From: Streptantibioticus rubrisoli
GTDB lineage: Bacteria; Actinomycetota; Actinomycetes; Streptomycetales; Streptomycetaceae
Length of the DNA stretch: 64,000 nt
Assembly: GCF_024436055.1 (NCBI RefSeq)
Contig: NZ_JANFNH010000037.1
Span: 1-64,000, forward strand
Reading direction: 5' to 3'
Under the pieces are notes generated by a model. It did not search any database. It had not been told where the DNA came from and was given only the letters and a program-made list of their open reading frames with translations. Both the position numbers and the translations under genes were made by a program. Below, in pieces: positions 1 to 8,942 of the stretch (positions within the stretch are counted from its first letter, which is position 1; every line of letters begins with the position of its first letter).

Positions 1-2
1 AC

Positions 3-98
3 CTCACCTGTGCCCGGCTGTGGTTGACGGAAGCCAGCACGCTGGTGCTGCGCAATGGGCTGCGGCTGCTCGGAGTCTCGGCACCGGAGCGAATGTGA
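3..98 (+). CDS. argS: Arginyl-tRNA synthetase, C-terminal end (partial)
   Basis: The open frame entering from the left edge ends in [10 protein letters not shown] followed by TGA. This is the characteristic carboxy terminus of bacterial arginyl-tRNA synthetases, where the DALR anticodon-binding domain ends in a Leu-Leu-Gly-x-x-Ala-Pro-Glu-Arg-Met segment. Only about 31 residues are present, so the call rests on this terminal motif. The rest of the gene lies outside the window. Confidence 0.6.
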   Translation, partial: LTCARLWLTEASTLVLRNGLRLLGVSAPERM

Positions 99-135
99 GT
101 ACGGACCGCTGCCCACTCCCCGCTAAGGGGTCGTG

Positions 136-163
136 CTCTCCCGGGCGTTTCACCCCGGGGAGG
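136..163 (+). terminator. Possible hairpin terminator after argS
   Basis: An inverted repeat (ctcccggg pairing with cccggggag, one bulge) lies about 40 bases after the argS stop. There is no T-tract, as is usual in high-GC actinomycetes, so termination activity is inferred. Confidence 0.35.
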
Positions 164-273
164 AGGGCGGCTGAGATGTGGCTGATGCTCTGGAAGCCGT
201 ACGAGCCGATGGCTAGACGCTACTTGGCTTGGGGGGAGAGGCCGACTGACCTTCCCCTCGTAGCGTAGCGACC

Positions 274-540
274 ATGACTGCAGGGGAAGTTGCTAGTCAT
301 GATGGGCAAGCGGCTGAAGTTCGACGGGAGTTCTGTGAGGGGGCTGTGCGGATCGTCATCGAGAGCGGCAAGCCGGTCGCGCAGGTCGCGAAGGAACTGA
401 AGACCAACGAGACTACGCCAGCCAGCTGGGTGTCCCAGGCTCGCAGGTCCAGCGGGGCCGGGCGGGTGGGTGAGAGGGGGGAACTCGCGCGGCTGCGGCG
501 GGAGAACGCGCAGCTGAAGAAGGCGTCGTACGCATCTCCG
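274..540 (+). pseudogene. IS3-family OrfA transposase remnant
   Basis: The translation contains REFCEGAVRIVIESGKPVAQ and LARLRRENAQLKK, the helix-turn-helix and leucine-zipper start that characterise IS3-type OrfA (transposase_8) proteins. The similarity stops near residue 90 and the frame runs into unrelated sequence. No OrfB integrase follows, so this is a truncated insertion-sequence remnant that probably cannot transpose. Confidence 0.65.
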
Positions 541-598
541 ACTGATCCGATACTCGCGGCGATGCCGTCCGTGTCGAGGGGCGAGGCCCTGGAACTGG

Positions 599-1300
599 TC
601 ACTGTTCTGCGGTCGGGATCGGTTCGTGCAGGAAGAGGATCGTGCAGCCCGTCCCGCTGAAGGTCTGGTGCTCGATGGGGTGCGGGTAGTCGACGAAGTC
701 GCCCTTGGACCGGTGCGCCGTGCGCCGGGTGCCGTCGGGGAAGACCAGCTCGTCGTCGGCCTCACCGTCGAGGAACAGGAAACGGTGGGCTGTATGGTGC
801 GGGTGCCGGGGCGAGGAGGAGCCCGGCTCGAAATAGGACAGCCCAACGACCCGCTCGTCGAAGTTCTCGTCGAAAGTGACGTCGAGGAGCAGCCGGAACC
901 ACTGGCCCGGACCCGACTCCTGCCACCCCTGCGGGCTGAACACGTCGTCGGCCGGTGCTCCCAGCCGCCTGCCGGTCAGTACGAGGGCCAAGGCGCCGTC
1001 GGCGCTGGACACGACGTTCCTGTCCCCGGGCAGCGCGGCGTACGCCCCGCTTCGGTGGTCCGCGGCGCGTCCGGTGCCGTCGGCCGCGATCGAGAGTCGG
1101 CCGTCCAGCACGAGAATCCGGTCCTCCGCGGACCCCGTAAGAGCGCATTCGCCTCCCGCCGCGAGACGCAGCAGCGAGAACGAGTCGCCCTGGGCGGAGT
1201 TCAACAGCTCTTTCGTCCAGACCCCTGGTACCTGCTCGCCGCCGCTGCGGGTCGCCGCCACCCACCTGACGGGACTGAAAGTTGAGGCATGGCTCGGCAT
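599..1300 (-). CDS. Cupin-domain protein (ChrR-like)
   Basis: The 233-residue product has two cupin-like halves. The second contains FEPGSSSPRHPHHTAHRFLF, a metal-binding motif 1 of cupins rich in His, followed by the HPIEHQTFSGTGC segment that can supply the last His. I chose the ATG at 1300 because a GGAGGA ribosome-binding site lies just upstream. A longer frame reaches 1444 but would start with an Arg-rich, non-conserved extension. The protein is probably cytoplasmic, and its metal and substrate are unknown. ChrR-type anti-sigma cupins and acetylacetone- or quercetinase-like dioxygenases share this fold. The gene stands alone on the minus strand, beside an IS3 remnant. Confidence 0.6.
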   Translation of the reverse strand: MPSHASTFSPVRWVAATRSGGEQVPGVWTKELLNSAQGDSFSLLRLAAGGECALTGSAEDRILVLDGRLSIAADGTGRAADHRSGAYAALPGDRNVVSSADGALALVLTGRRLGAPADDVFSPQGWQESGPGQWFRLLLDVTFDENFDERVVGLSYFEPGSSSPRHPHHTAHRFLFLDGEADDELVFPDGTRRTAHRSKGDFVDYPHPIEHQTFSGTGCTILFLHEPIPTAEQ

Positions 1301-1556
1301 TGTCCTCCTCCGCTGGTCGGCAACCCTGCCAGATCGCACCTGTTCAGTACGCCACCCGATCCGGCGACGTCGGCGCCGCACCGCCCGGCCCGGCTGCGCT
1401 GATCCGACCTGCCGCTGCGGTGCCGTGTCAGTGTGGTCCGCCAACAGCAGTTGTCGGAAGGGGTATTCACGAGCCGGGCCGAATTCGCGGTTCGCCGCTA
1501 GGCGGGGGCAGGACCGGCGGTGTGCTGACGCCGGTCGTGACCTTCGGTCTGCGGGC

Positions 1557-2441
1557 TCAGGCCGTCACGGCCGGCTTGAGGATCTCCTCGCACCACTGCC
1601 GGAACGTGGTCGGGGTCGTCGACTCCGAGGTGCGCGGTTCGGCGTTGTCGAGGCCCTTGTTCTTGGCGTCGAACATGTCGGCCATCCCCTGCGCCATCCC
1701 CTCCGTCATCCCGAAGCCGGTCATGCGCGCCTTGAAAGCCGAGCCCGGAATCTGCTGGTAGGCCACCTCGGTGCCGAGGACGTCGGAGATGATCCGCGCC
1801 ATGTCGCTGGGCGACAGGTCCTCGGGCCCGAGACAGGCGACCTGGCTCACCCCCTCCCACGCGTCGTTGAGCAGCAGTTGCGCGGCAGCGGCGGCGATGT
1901 CGCGGGTGGCGACGGTGGGGGCCTTGAGGTCCGGGTCGATCATCATGGAGAACTTGCCCTGCTCCTTGATCGCACGGGCGTGGTTGAGGAGGTTGTGCAT
2001 GAAGGACGGGCAGGCCACCGCCCGGAAGGCCACGCCCGATCCGGCGATCAGGTCGCACATCGCCAGGGACGAGGTCACCAGGCCGGCGTGCTCGGCCAGG
2101 GGCGTCCCGCGGCCGAGCGCCGTGATGGCCACGACGCGCGGGACGCCGTGCCGGGCGAACGCCTCGGCCGCGGGACGCGTGAAGTCGACGTACGCGGCCT
2201 GGGTGCTCGGTGCGTCGCCGTCGTCCGGCGCGAGCCAGAAGACGGCCTCGGCGCCGTTACACGCCCGGTCGATGACAGCGGCGTCGCCGTGCGAGCCCTC
2301 GACCACCTCGGCCCGCTCGTGGACCCCGGGTGCGAGGCGCGAGGGGGCGCGGGCAACGAGGCGCAGCGACGCCCCGCGGTCGAGCAGTTCGTCGACGAGC
2401 AGACGGCCGATGGTGCTGGTGGGCGCGGTGATGACAATCAC
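1557..2441 (-). CDS. NmrA-type NAD(P)-binding reductase (atypical SDR)
   Basis: The 294-residue protein begins VIVITAPTSTIGRLLVDELL, an atypical Rossmann fold in which a glycine-rich loop after the first strand is partly replaced (TAPTSTIG). It has a conserved central HARAIKEQGKF segment, as in NmrA-like and quinone-oxidoreductase-like SDR proteins. The GTG at 2441 is preferred over 2510 because an AAAGG site precedes it and the Rossmann strand starts there. Substrate and reaction are unknown. The neighbouring frameshifted propeller gene lies upstream on the same strand. Confidence 0.7.
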   Translation of the reverse strand: MIVITAPTSTIGRLLVDELLDRGASLRLVARAPSRLAPGVHERAEVVEGSHGDAAVIDRACNGAEAVFWLAPDDGDAPSTQAAYVDFTRPAAEAFARHGVPRVVAITALGRGTPLAEHAGLVTSSLAMCDLIAGSGVAFRAVACPSFMHNLLNHARAIKEQGKFSMMIDPDLKAPTVATRDIAAAAAQLLLNDAWEGVSQVACLGPEDLSPSDMARIISDVLGTEVAYQQIPGSAFKARMTGFGMTEGMAQGMADMFDAKNKGLDNAEPRTSESTTPTTFRQWCEEILKPAVTA

Positions 2442-2527
2442 GGTTGTGCCTTTCTGGCTCTGGTTGGCGGGTGACGAACGTGGGCGCGCGGCGGCCTGTA
2501 GCGAGATCACCCGCCGACGGGGTGGGG

Positions 2528-3575
2528 TCAGGCCGGGCGCGGGATGTAGGCCAGGCCGTGGGCGCCGGACTCGCCGAACTCGGCGTGGTCAAGACGGGTC
2601 AGGTGCTGCAGCGTCTCCAGGTCGACGACGTCGACGGTGGACGAGGCGTAGCAGGCCACATAGGCGATCCGACCGTCGGGAGACGAAGTGATGGTCAGCG
2701 AGCAGAGCCCCGCCTCGACCTCGCCCAACTGCTCGCGGGTGTCGGCGGAGAATCCGTGAGGCGACCGGGCGCCATGTGGTTGGTTCCGGACGCCGGGTCG
2801 GGTTCCCCGCGCACTTCGCCCACGAGCAGCTTTCCCGTCGAGGCCAGGTGCATCGGCATGGCGGCGTTCTCCATGGGCAGGGTGTCGACGACGGACGCCG
2901 TCCGGGTGTCGACGACCTTGATTCCAGGGACCGTTGTCTCCTCGGAGGAGAAGGAGCCCTGGTACGGCGAGGCGACGAAGGCGTGCGTGCCGTCGGCGGA
3001 GACGGCGAGTCCCTCACTGCCCGGCACCTCGACCTTCGCGGTGAGGTTCCCCGTTCGAGATCGAGGACCGACACGAACGGCGCCTCCTTGTTGGCGACGT
3101 ACCCGATGCCTCCGGCCGCATCGATGGCGACCCAGTGCGAGCCGGATGCGTCGGTGTCGATCCTGCCCAGGGGCTGACGGGTCTGGGTGTCGATCACCAC
3201 GACACCGCCGGGCCGGTCCGCGGAGCCTTCCACGGTGACGTACAGGCGACCACGCGCCGCATCCAGCGCGAGCCCGTGCGGCGCGTGTTCCGGGGCGAGG
3301 TCGACGACCTCGACGATGCGGCGGGTGTCGGGGTCGATGACGGTCAGCTCGGTGCGCCGACCGTTGTTCGCGTGGTAGAAGCCCGAGTGGTACGTCGTCG
3401 TGCACCACAGCAGCCGCTGGGTTGGGTCGAAGCACAACTCGTGTGGCTCGGCAAGGGTTTCGAGGGAACCGAGGTGCTGGTCGCAGGCGGCGTCGCAGAA
3501 CGAGACCGAGGGCCCGCTCTGGCTGACGACGGCCACCACATCGCCTTCTCGACAGGCGCGTGGGGACTGTTTCAT
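2528..3575 (-). pseudogene. YVTN/NHL beta-propeller protein, frameshifted
   Basis: Three consecutive frames on the minus strand together encode one YVTN-type beta-propeller: the repeats HGLALDAARGRLYVTVEG, EGLAVSADGTHAFVASPYQG and PDGRIAYVACYASSTVDVVD follow in order. The frame changes once near 3050 and again near 2755, so the gene is disrupted twice. The likely start is the ATG at 3575, which has a GGAGAAG site. Such propellers are usually secreted or surface binding proteins of unknown ligand. The frame changes are either real decay or assembly indels. The LysR gene that diverges from it is also frameshifted. Confidence 0.6.
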
Positions 3576-3717
3576 GGTGAATTCTTCTCCACAGTGGATG
3601 GTTGGTCCGGTGTTCTCGCGGACATCTCCGCTCTCCGCACGCGCGGGTCCGGCAACAATGCAAGGATCGGCACTCAATCATTGACTCAGACGCAAAAGTG
3701 CAGCTCAGGAGTAACTC

Positions 3718-4646
3718 GTGGACCTCAACCTGCTGCGCGCCCTGGACGCTCTTCTCCAGGAGAGCAGCGTGACCCGCGCGGCCGAGCGCCTCGGCACGTC
3801 ACCCGCGGCGGCCAGCCGCACCCTGGCCCGACTCCGGCGTGCCGTGGGCGACCCACTCCTGGTCCGCGCCGGCCAGGGCATGGTCCCCACCCCCAGAGCC
3901 CTCGAACTCAGAGAGGAGGTGAGGGCGTTGCTGCGCGGCTGCGACAACGTCCTGCGGCCCGGTGCCGGCTTCGAGGCCTACATCTCCAGCGCACCTTCAC
4001 CGTGCAGTCCACCGACCTGCTCCCGGCGGGCCTTGCCGGTCCCTTGACCGACCGGATTCGGGCCGAGGCCCCGCACGTGGACGTGGTCTTCCTGCCGGAG
4101 GCGCTGGAGGGCGGCCCCGCGCTGCGGCAGGGCTCAGTGGACGTCGAACTCGGCGTCCTCGGACAGCTGGACCCGGAGATCAGAACCCAACCCCTCGTCC
4201 AGAGGGTGCTGGTGGGGGTCGCCCGGAGCGGTCACCCCCTCTTCGAGAAGCGGATCGACGTCCGCCGTTTCGCCGCGGCCGACCACATCGGCATCTCCCG
4301 GCACGGAAGACGTCTCGGCCCCATCGACCAGGCCCTCGTGAAGCGCGGGCTGCAGCGCCGCATCGCGGTCGTCGTCCCCAGCCACACGAGCGCGATGATC
4401 CTCGCCCGGGACACCGACCTCGTCGCCCTCACCCTGGCCGACTGGCTCCCCGAGACCACCGCCGCACTGGGACTGCGCACCTTCCCCATTCCCCTCGACC
4501 TGGCACCCCTCGACCTCGGAATGGCCTGGCACCCCCGCAACTCGGCCGATCCCGGGCACCGGTGGTTCCGCGACCACGTGGCAGCCGCCGTCCTGGCCCC
4601 GTCAGGGCCGGGGGACGATACGTCTCAGGGGAGCACGGCGTCGTAG
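3718..4646 (+). pseudogene. LysR-family transcriptional regulator, frameshifted
   Basis: The first frame, from a GTG with a CAGGAG site, encodes the winged helix (MDLNLLRALDALLQE, AAERLGTSPAAASRTLARLR). After about residue 87 the homology continues in another frame from TFTVQSTDLLPAGL to the end, giving the substrate-binding domain. A one-base change near 3975-3990 therefore breaks the gene. It diverges from the propeller gene with a 142-base gap, the usual arrangement for a LysR regulator and its target. The protein would be about 309 residues if intact. Confidence 0.7.
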
Positions 4647-4710
4647 AGGCGAAAACGGCGGGCGTGCGCACTCAAGTTCTCACCCGGGCCCGCTCCCACC
4701 ACCGGGGCGG

Positions 4711-5010
4711 ATGAAGTTTTCGGCGGGGGCAGGAGTCTGCTGCGCGCGGCAGGCGGCCGTTCACAGACGGAACGCGGTTCTATGCGTCTACGCGCTCCGG
4801 CAACTTCCCCTGTCCGTCGTCTCGTTGATTTCTTTGCCCGAAGACGGCCGTCTGTGGCTGGCAACGCTGCTCACCATGGCCGGGATGATAGAGGTCGGCG
4901 ATGCGGCTGTGGGTCCGCGGCGGCGAAACCCCGGGATGGTGCTCGGTGCGGGCGCGGCCGCACTCGTCCCTCTCGGTCGGCGTGGCGGTGGCTGTGCTGA
5001 CCAGCGCCAC
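4711..5010 (+). pseudogene. Decayed small integral-membrane protein (DUF4267-like)
   Basis: The frame contains YALRQLPLSVVSLISL, MAGMIEVGDAAVG and RNPGMVLGAGAAA. The order and spacing recall the four-helix DUF4267 family. The frame loses hydrophobic character after about residue 95 and hydrophobic pieces continue in other frames (VGVAVAVLTS near 4980), so I treat it as decayed. Family assignment is tentative. The rest of 4647-5093 holds nothing else that I recognise. Confidence 0.35.
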
Positions 5011-5093
5011 TTCGGACGAGATGGGTCGCAGCCTCCGGATGGCACCGCTGCCGCGCGGAGAGATGGCCCAACTCGGCAGCACCACCGGGGCCT

Positions 5094-5801
5094 TCACGCG
5101 GGATGGGTGTCTGGGGCGGGGGCGGGGGCGGTGAGGATGCCGTTGAGGAGGACCTGGAAGGTCCAGGTGCGTCGTTCGCGCGGGCTGCCGGTGAACAGAA
5201 CGTCGGATGTCGCTGCCAGGTGCGGGTAGCGCTCGGGTGAGGCGGCACGCAGTGCATCGGTGAAGGCGGTCCACTCCTCCCGCGCTTCCGGTGCCTGGCG
5301 CCGGCTTCCGTGCTCGGCGGCAGCCGCGGTGGCGAACTGCAGGAGAAGGTCGACGGCCCAGCCGGCGCGTTCGCCTTCGATGCCACCGGACTTGAGGATC
5401 GCCAAGAGCCCTTCGAGCAGGGCGAGGTAGTGCTCTCCCCGCGGGCGCGCTACCAGGGCGGAGCGGGCCAGGCTGGGGTGCTCGTACAGGACCTGGATGT
5501 AGGACGTGAGGACGTCGATGAGACGCTCGCGCCAGGGCCCGTCTTCCGGCACGGAGCCGAGGTCGACTTCGCCGAGCAACTCGTCGAGGACCGCGGCGTG
5601 CAGCTCGGCGGTGTTGCGGAAGTACACGTACAGCGAGGCCGGACCGGTGTCGAGTTCTTGGGCCAGGCGGCGCATCGTCACCCGCTCCAGTCCTTCGCTC
5701 CTCATGAGCGCGACCGATGCAGCGACGATCCCGGCGCGACTCAGGGCGGGCTTGGCTGGGCGCTCCCGGCGGCTCTTCGCAGCCTCGGTGCGTGCTGTCA
5801 T
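5094..5801 (-). CDS. TetR-family transcriptional repressor
   Basis: The 235-residue protein has a TetR helix-turn-helix at about residues 20-66 (LSRAGIVAASVALMRSEGLE followed by MRRLAQELDTGPASLYVYF), then a tetracycline-repressor-like ligand-binding C-terminal domain. It diverges from the amidohydrolase and MFS genes. A 12-bp palindrome lies at 5815-5826, immediately upstream of its ATG, and further copies lie in front of the divergent genes, so autorepression plus control of the efflux module is the simplest reading. The ligand is unknown. The ribosome-binding site is weak. Confidence 0.85.
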   Translation of the reverse strand: MTARTEAAKSRRERPAKPALSRAGIVAASVALMRSEGLERVTMRRLAQELDTGPASLYVYFRNTAELHAAVLDELLGEVDLGSVPEDGPWRERLIDVLTSYIQVLYEHPSLARSALVARPRGEHYLALLEGLLAILKSGGIEGERAGWAVDLLLQFATAAAAEHGSRRQAPEAREEWTAFTDALRAASPERYPHLAATSDVLFTGSPRERRTWTFQVLLNGILTAPAPAPDTHPA

Positions 5802-5814
5802 GTGGACAGCTTAA

Positions 5815-5826
5815 CGAACATGTTCG
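5815..5826. promoter_or_regulatory. Putative TetR operator, copy 1
   Basis: The perfect palindrome CGAACATGTTCG sits 14 bases upstream of the tetR start codon. The same 12-mer occurs at 5977-5988 and 6149-6160, with a one-base variant (CGAACTTGTTCG) at 5962-5973. Binding by the adjacent TetR protein is inferred from position and symmetry. Confidence 0.65.
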
Positions 5827-5957
5827 CGGACTCCAAGCGGGGCAACGGCTCATGAGGCTGGCGGCAGGGGCGCTTCGTTGCCTTCGACTGCTGTTGGTTC
5901 GCTACAGAGCGTAAGAACGTCCGTTCTCCTGTGTGGAAAAGGCTGAAAAGCGCTCCT

Positions 5958-5992
5958 GTAACGAACTTGTTCGTAGCGAACATGTTCGTTAC
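5958..5992. promoter_or_regulatory. Putative double TetR operator
   Basis: Two palindromes stand side by side here, CGAACTTGTTCG (5962-5973) and CGAACATGTTCG (5977-5988), 15 bp centre to centre. They are embedded in a larger inverted repeat whose outer arms are GTAACGAAC and GTTCGTTAC. The pair lies between tetR and the amidohydrolase gene, where the divergent promoters should be. Confidence 0.65.
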
Positions 5993-6110
5993 GCTGGCCG
6001 TGTCAGCGCCCACCTTGAGAGCCGTCACTGAGACTCGTGACGGCCGAACGAGGTCGGACGGGTCTCGGTCCGGCAGGCTTCGGGCGCACGTCAATCACGA
6101 GGAGCGGTGC

Positions 6111-7316
6111 ATGTCCACGTTCATTGCGAATGTTCGGATCTTCGACGGCGAACATGTTCGTTCGGAACGGACGGCGGGGATCGAGGGAACCGAGATCGTT
6201 TCCGTCGGTCAGGAGCCCCCCAAAGGGGCGGAGGTTGTCGACGGGCGGGGCGGGACGCTGCTACCGGGTCTGATCGACGGCCACGTCCACACCTCGCTGG
6301 ACGGGCTGAGGCTCGCGCGGATCTTCGGCGTGACCACCGAGCTGGAGATGCAGGGCTACTGGACGCCGCAGCAACGCAAGGAGATCGACGAGGACGACGA
6401 CCTCGCCGACGTCCGCTCGGCGCTGCTGTCCCTGATGGCGAAGGACGGCCATCCCCACGAGTTGATCGCCGAGCTGGCCGAGCACCGGCCTGGCGGGGGC
6501 GGCTGGACACCGCCGTCGGTCTCAACCCCGGCTGAGGCGGTGGCCCACGTCCGGGCGATGGTCAGCCAGGGGGCCGACTACATCAAGGTCATGATCGAAG
6601 AAGGCACCGTGATGGGCCACCCCGGGCTGCCCATGATCAGCACGGAGGCGCTCAAGGCCGGCGTGGCGGAGGCGCATCTGCTGGGCAAGAAGGTGATCGC
6701 GCACGCGATGACGCTGGCCGCCACCGAGCAGGCAATCGAGGTCGGAGTGGACGGCCTGGCGCACCTGTTCATCGACCGACCGCACACCGAGGAGATCGTC
6801 TCGGCGATCGCTGACGCCGGCATCTTCGTCACCCCGTGCTTGGTGATCAGCTCCTCCGTCATGGGAGGCACCGGCCAGGCGCTGGCCGACGACCCGCGGG
6901 TGGGCCCCAAGCTGCCGCCTGAGTGGCTTGCCACGCTGCGCGGCACGTTCAACAAGTACCCGCAAGGCAGTCTGGACCAGGTGCTGGCGAGCGTGGCCGC
7001 CCTGCACAGCGCACGCGTTGACATCATCGCCGGCACCGACGCCTCCATCCCCGTCCCCACCCACGGCGGGGTGGTGCACGGCGCGAGCCTGCACCACGAA
7101 CTGCGACTCCTGGTCGAGGCCGGGCTGACGCCCCTGGAAGCGCTGCGCGCCGCCACCTCCGTCCCGGCGCGGCGCTTCGGCCTGGACGACCGCGGTCGGA
7201 TCGTCCCCGGGGCGCGCGCCGACCTCGTCCTAGTGGACGGTGACCCGACGACCCGCATCGAGGACGGTTTGTCCGTTCGGGCGGTCTGGCGCCGTGGCGC
7301 CGTCTCCACCGACTAG
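6111..7316 (+). CDS. Metal-dependent amidohydrolase
   Basis: The 401-residue protein is an amidohydrolase-superfamily TIM barrel. It has the metal-binding motif LIDGHVHTSLDG, a likely carboxylated-lysine strand YIKVMIEEG, VIAHAMTLAA for the third metal histidine, GLAHLF for the next, and the catalytic Asp in IIAGTDASIP. It ends with the typical RADLVLVDGDP composite-domain strand. The ATG at 6111 has a GAGGAG site seven bases upstream; the frame is open back to 5931 but that part lies in the operator region. It is probably cytoplasmic and hydrolyses an imidazolone-, prolidase- or dipeptide-like substrate that I cannot specify. It shares a promoter region with tetR and is followed by an MFS pump, suggesting inactivation plus export of one compound. 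Confidence 0.85.
   Translation: MSTFIANVRIFDGEHVRSERTAGIEGTEIVSVGQEPPKGAEVVDGRGGTLLPGLIDGHVHTSLDGLRLARIFGVTTELEMQGYWTPQQRKEIDEDDDLADVRSALLSLMAKDGHPHELIAELAEHRPGGGGWTPPSVSTPAEAVAHVRAMVSQGADYIKVMIEEGTVMGHPGLPMISTEALKAGVAEAHLLGKKVIAHAMTLAATEQAIEVGVDGLAHLFIDRPHTEEIVSAIADAGIFVTPCLVISSSVMGGTGQALADDPRVGPKLPPEWLATLRGTFNKYPQGSLDQVLASVAALHSARVDIIAGTDASIPVPTHGGVVHGASLHHELRLLVEAGLTPLEALRAATSVPARRFGLDDRGRIVPGARADLVLVDGDPTTRIEDGLSVRAVWRRGAVSTD
6149..6160. promoter_or_regulatory. Putative intragenic TetR operator
   Basis: A further exact copy of CGAACATGTTCG lies inside the amidohydrolase coding region, about 40 bases after its start codon. A half-site-like GCGAATGTTCGG is just upstream at 6126-6137. An intragenic operator could act as a roadblock or support DNA looping; this is inference. 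Confidence 0.5.
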
Positions 7317-7379
7317 CCGTTCAGGCCCGCTCGCCGTCGGGCGACCCGTGCCGCCCCGTTCTGAAAGGAGTGGTCCGCC

Positions 7380-8942
7380 ATGACCACACCCAACTCCGCA
7401 CCGCCTGACGGGGTTTCCCAGCCCGTCGTCCCCAACAACATCCGCTGGGTGCTGCTCGGCATCATGCTGGCCCTGCTGCTGTCCCAGCTCGACGGCCTGA
7501 TAGTCGGCACCGCGATGCCCACGATCACGAACGACATCGGCGGTGTGGATAGCCTGTCGTGGGTCGTGACGGCCTACACCCTCACCACCGCCTGCTCCAC
7601 GCCGATCTGGGGCAAGTTGGGGGACCTGTACAACCGCAAGGCCATGTTCCTGGCCTCCATCGTGGTCTTCCTGGGCGCGTCCGCACTGTGCGGGATGGCC
7701 TCGACGATGAACGAGCTCATCATCTTCCGGGCCCTGCAGGGCGTCGGCGCTGGCGGCCTCGGCGCGGGTGCCTTCGCGCTGATCGGCGCCCTGCTGCCGC
7801 CCCGGGAACGCGGCCGCTACCAGGGCATGGTCGCCATCGTCATGGCGGTCGGCAGCATCGGCGGCCCGCTGGCGGGCGGCGTCATCACCGGCCACCTCGG
7901 CTGGCGCTGGGCCTTCTACATCAACCTGCCCATCGGGCTGATCTGCATCGCGTGGTGCCAACTGCTACTGCACGTCCCGCACACCCGCCGCGGCAAGGTC
8001 GTGATCGACTGGCTGGGCATCACCTTGATGACTGCCATGGTCGGCACCATCGTGATGGCGGCCACCTGGGCGGGCAACACGTATGCCTGGGGCTCGTGGC
8101 AGATCCTCACGCTCGCCGCGGCCGCGGTGGTCCTGTTCGTTGCCTTCATCGTCTCCCAGCGGCGTTCCACCGAGCCGCTGCTGCCGCTGCGCATCTTCAC
8201 CGGCAGCCGCAACTTCCCGCTGGCCGCCGTGCTGCTCGTCGTGGCGGGCGTGGCCATGTTCGGCGGCACGCTCTATCTGCCGCTGTACCAGCAGACCGTG
8301 CAGGACGCCTCCGCCACCAACTCCGGCCTGCTGTTGCTGCCGATGATGATCGGCACCGTCATCGCCTCCAACATCGCGGGCAAGGTCATGACCAAGACCG
8401 GCCACTACAAGATCTTCCCCGTCATCGGCGCGGTCTGCCTCACCATCGGCATGGCCCTGCTGTCCTCGATGGACATCCACACCTCACGAACCGTCACCAG
8501 CGCCTACATGGTCCTGGTCGGCGTCGGCACCGGGTTCACCCTGCAGATGGCCAACACCATCGCGCAAAACAGCGTCGAACTCCGTGACATGGGCGCCGCC
8601 TCGGCCTCCACCAACCTGTTCCGCACACTCGGCGGCTCCCTGGGGGTCGCGGTGTTCGGCTCCCTGTTCACCCGGGCCATCCAAGGCCACGCCCCGGCCG
8701 ACGGCGCACCCGGCGAGGGCGCACACTCGGGCGGCTTGGCAGTTGCCCACCTGCCGCGGGCGGCCAAGGACGCCTACCTGCAGGCAGTCGTGCACGGCAC
8801 CCACCACATCTTCCTTGTGGCCTCGATCGTGGCGGCCGCCGGCCTCGCCGCCGCGGTCCTCATCAAGGAGGTGCCGCTGCGCGGCAAGCCCGCACAGGTG
8901 CGTACCGCACCCGGGCCGAAGGTGCGAATGGCAGCGAAGTAG
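7380..8942 (+). CDS. MFS drug exporter, DHA2 (EmrB/QacA) family
   Basis: The 520-residue protein has the 14-helix layout of DHA2 proton-driven drug exporters. The first helix carries LLSQLDGLIVGTAMPTI (motif D1), motif A is GKLGDLYNRKAMF, and motif C lies in the GSIGGPLAGGVITGHLGWRW segment. An AAGGAG site precedes the ATG. It is 63 bases downstream of the amidohydrolase gene and probably co-transcribed with it under TetR control. Location is the cytoplasmic membrane. The substrate is unknown but is presumably the TetR ligand or a related compound. Confidence 0.9.
   Translation: MTTPNSAPPDGVSQPVVPNNIRWVLLGIMLALLLSQLDGLIVGTAMPTITNDIGGVDSLSWVVTAYTLTTACSTPIWGKLGDLYNRKAMFLASIVVFLGASALCGMASTMNELIIFRALQGVGAGGLGAGAFALIGALLPPRERGRYQGMVAIVMAVGSIGGPLAGGVITGHLGWRWAFYINLPIGLICIAWCQLLLHVPHTRRGKVVIDWLGITLMTAMVGTIVMAATWAGNTYAWGSWQILTLAAAAVVLFVAFIVSQRRSTEPLLPLRIFTGSRNFPLAAVLLVVAGVAMFGGTLYLPLYQQTVQDASATNSGLLLLPMMIGTVIASNIAGKVMTKTGHYKIFPVIGAVCLTIGMALLSSMDIHTSRTVTSAYMVLVGVGTGFTLQMANTIAQNSVELRDMGAASASTNLFRTLGGSLGVAVFGSLFTRAIQGHAPADGAPGEGAHSGGLAVAHLPRAAKDAYLQAVVHGTHHIFLVASIVAAAGLAAAVLIKEVPLRGKPAQVRTAPGPKVRMAAK

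Noticed and set aside
876-2474. Long plus-strand open frame of 532 codons opposite the cupin and NmrA genes
   Set aside because: It is antisense to two recognisable proteins, is Arg/Gly-rich without domain similarity, and is explained by the high GC third-position shadow effect.
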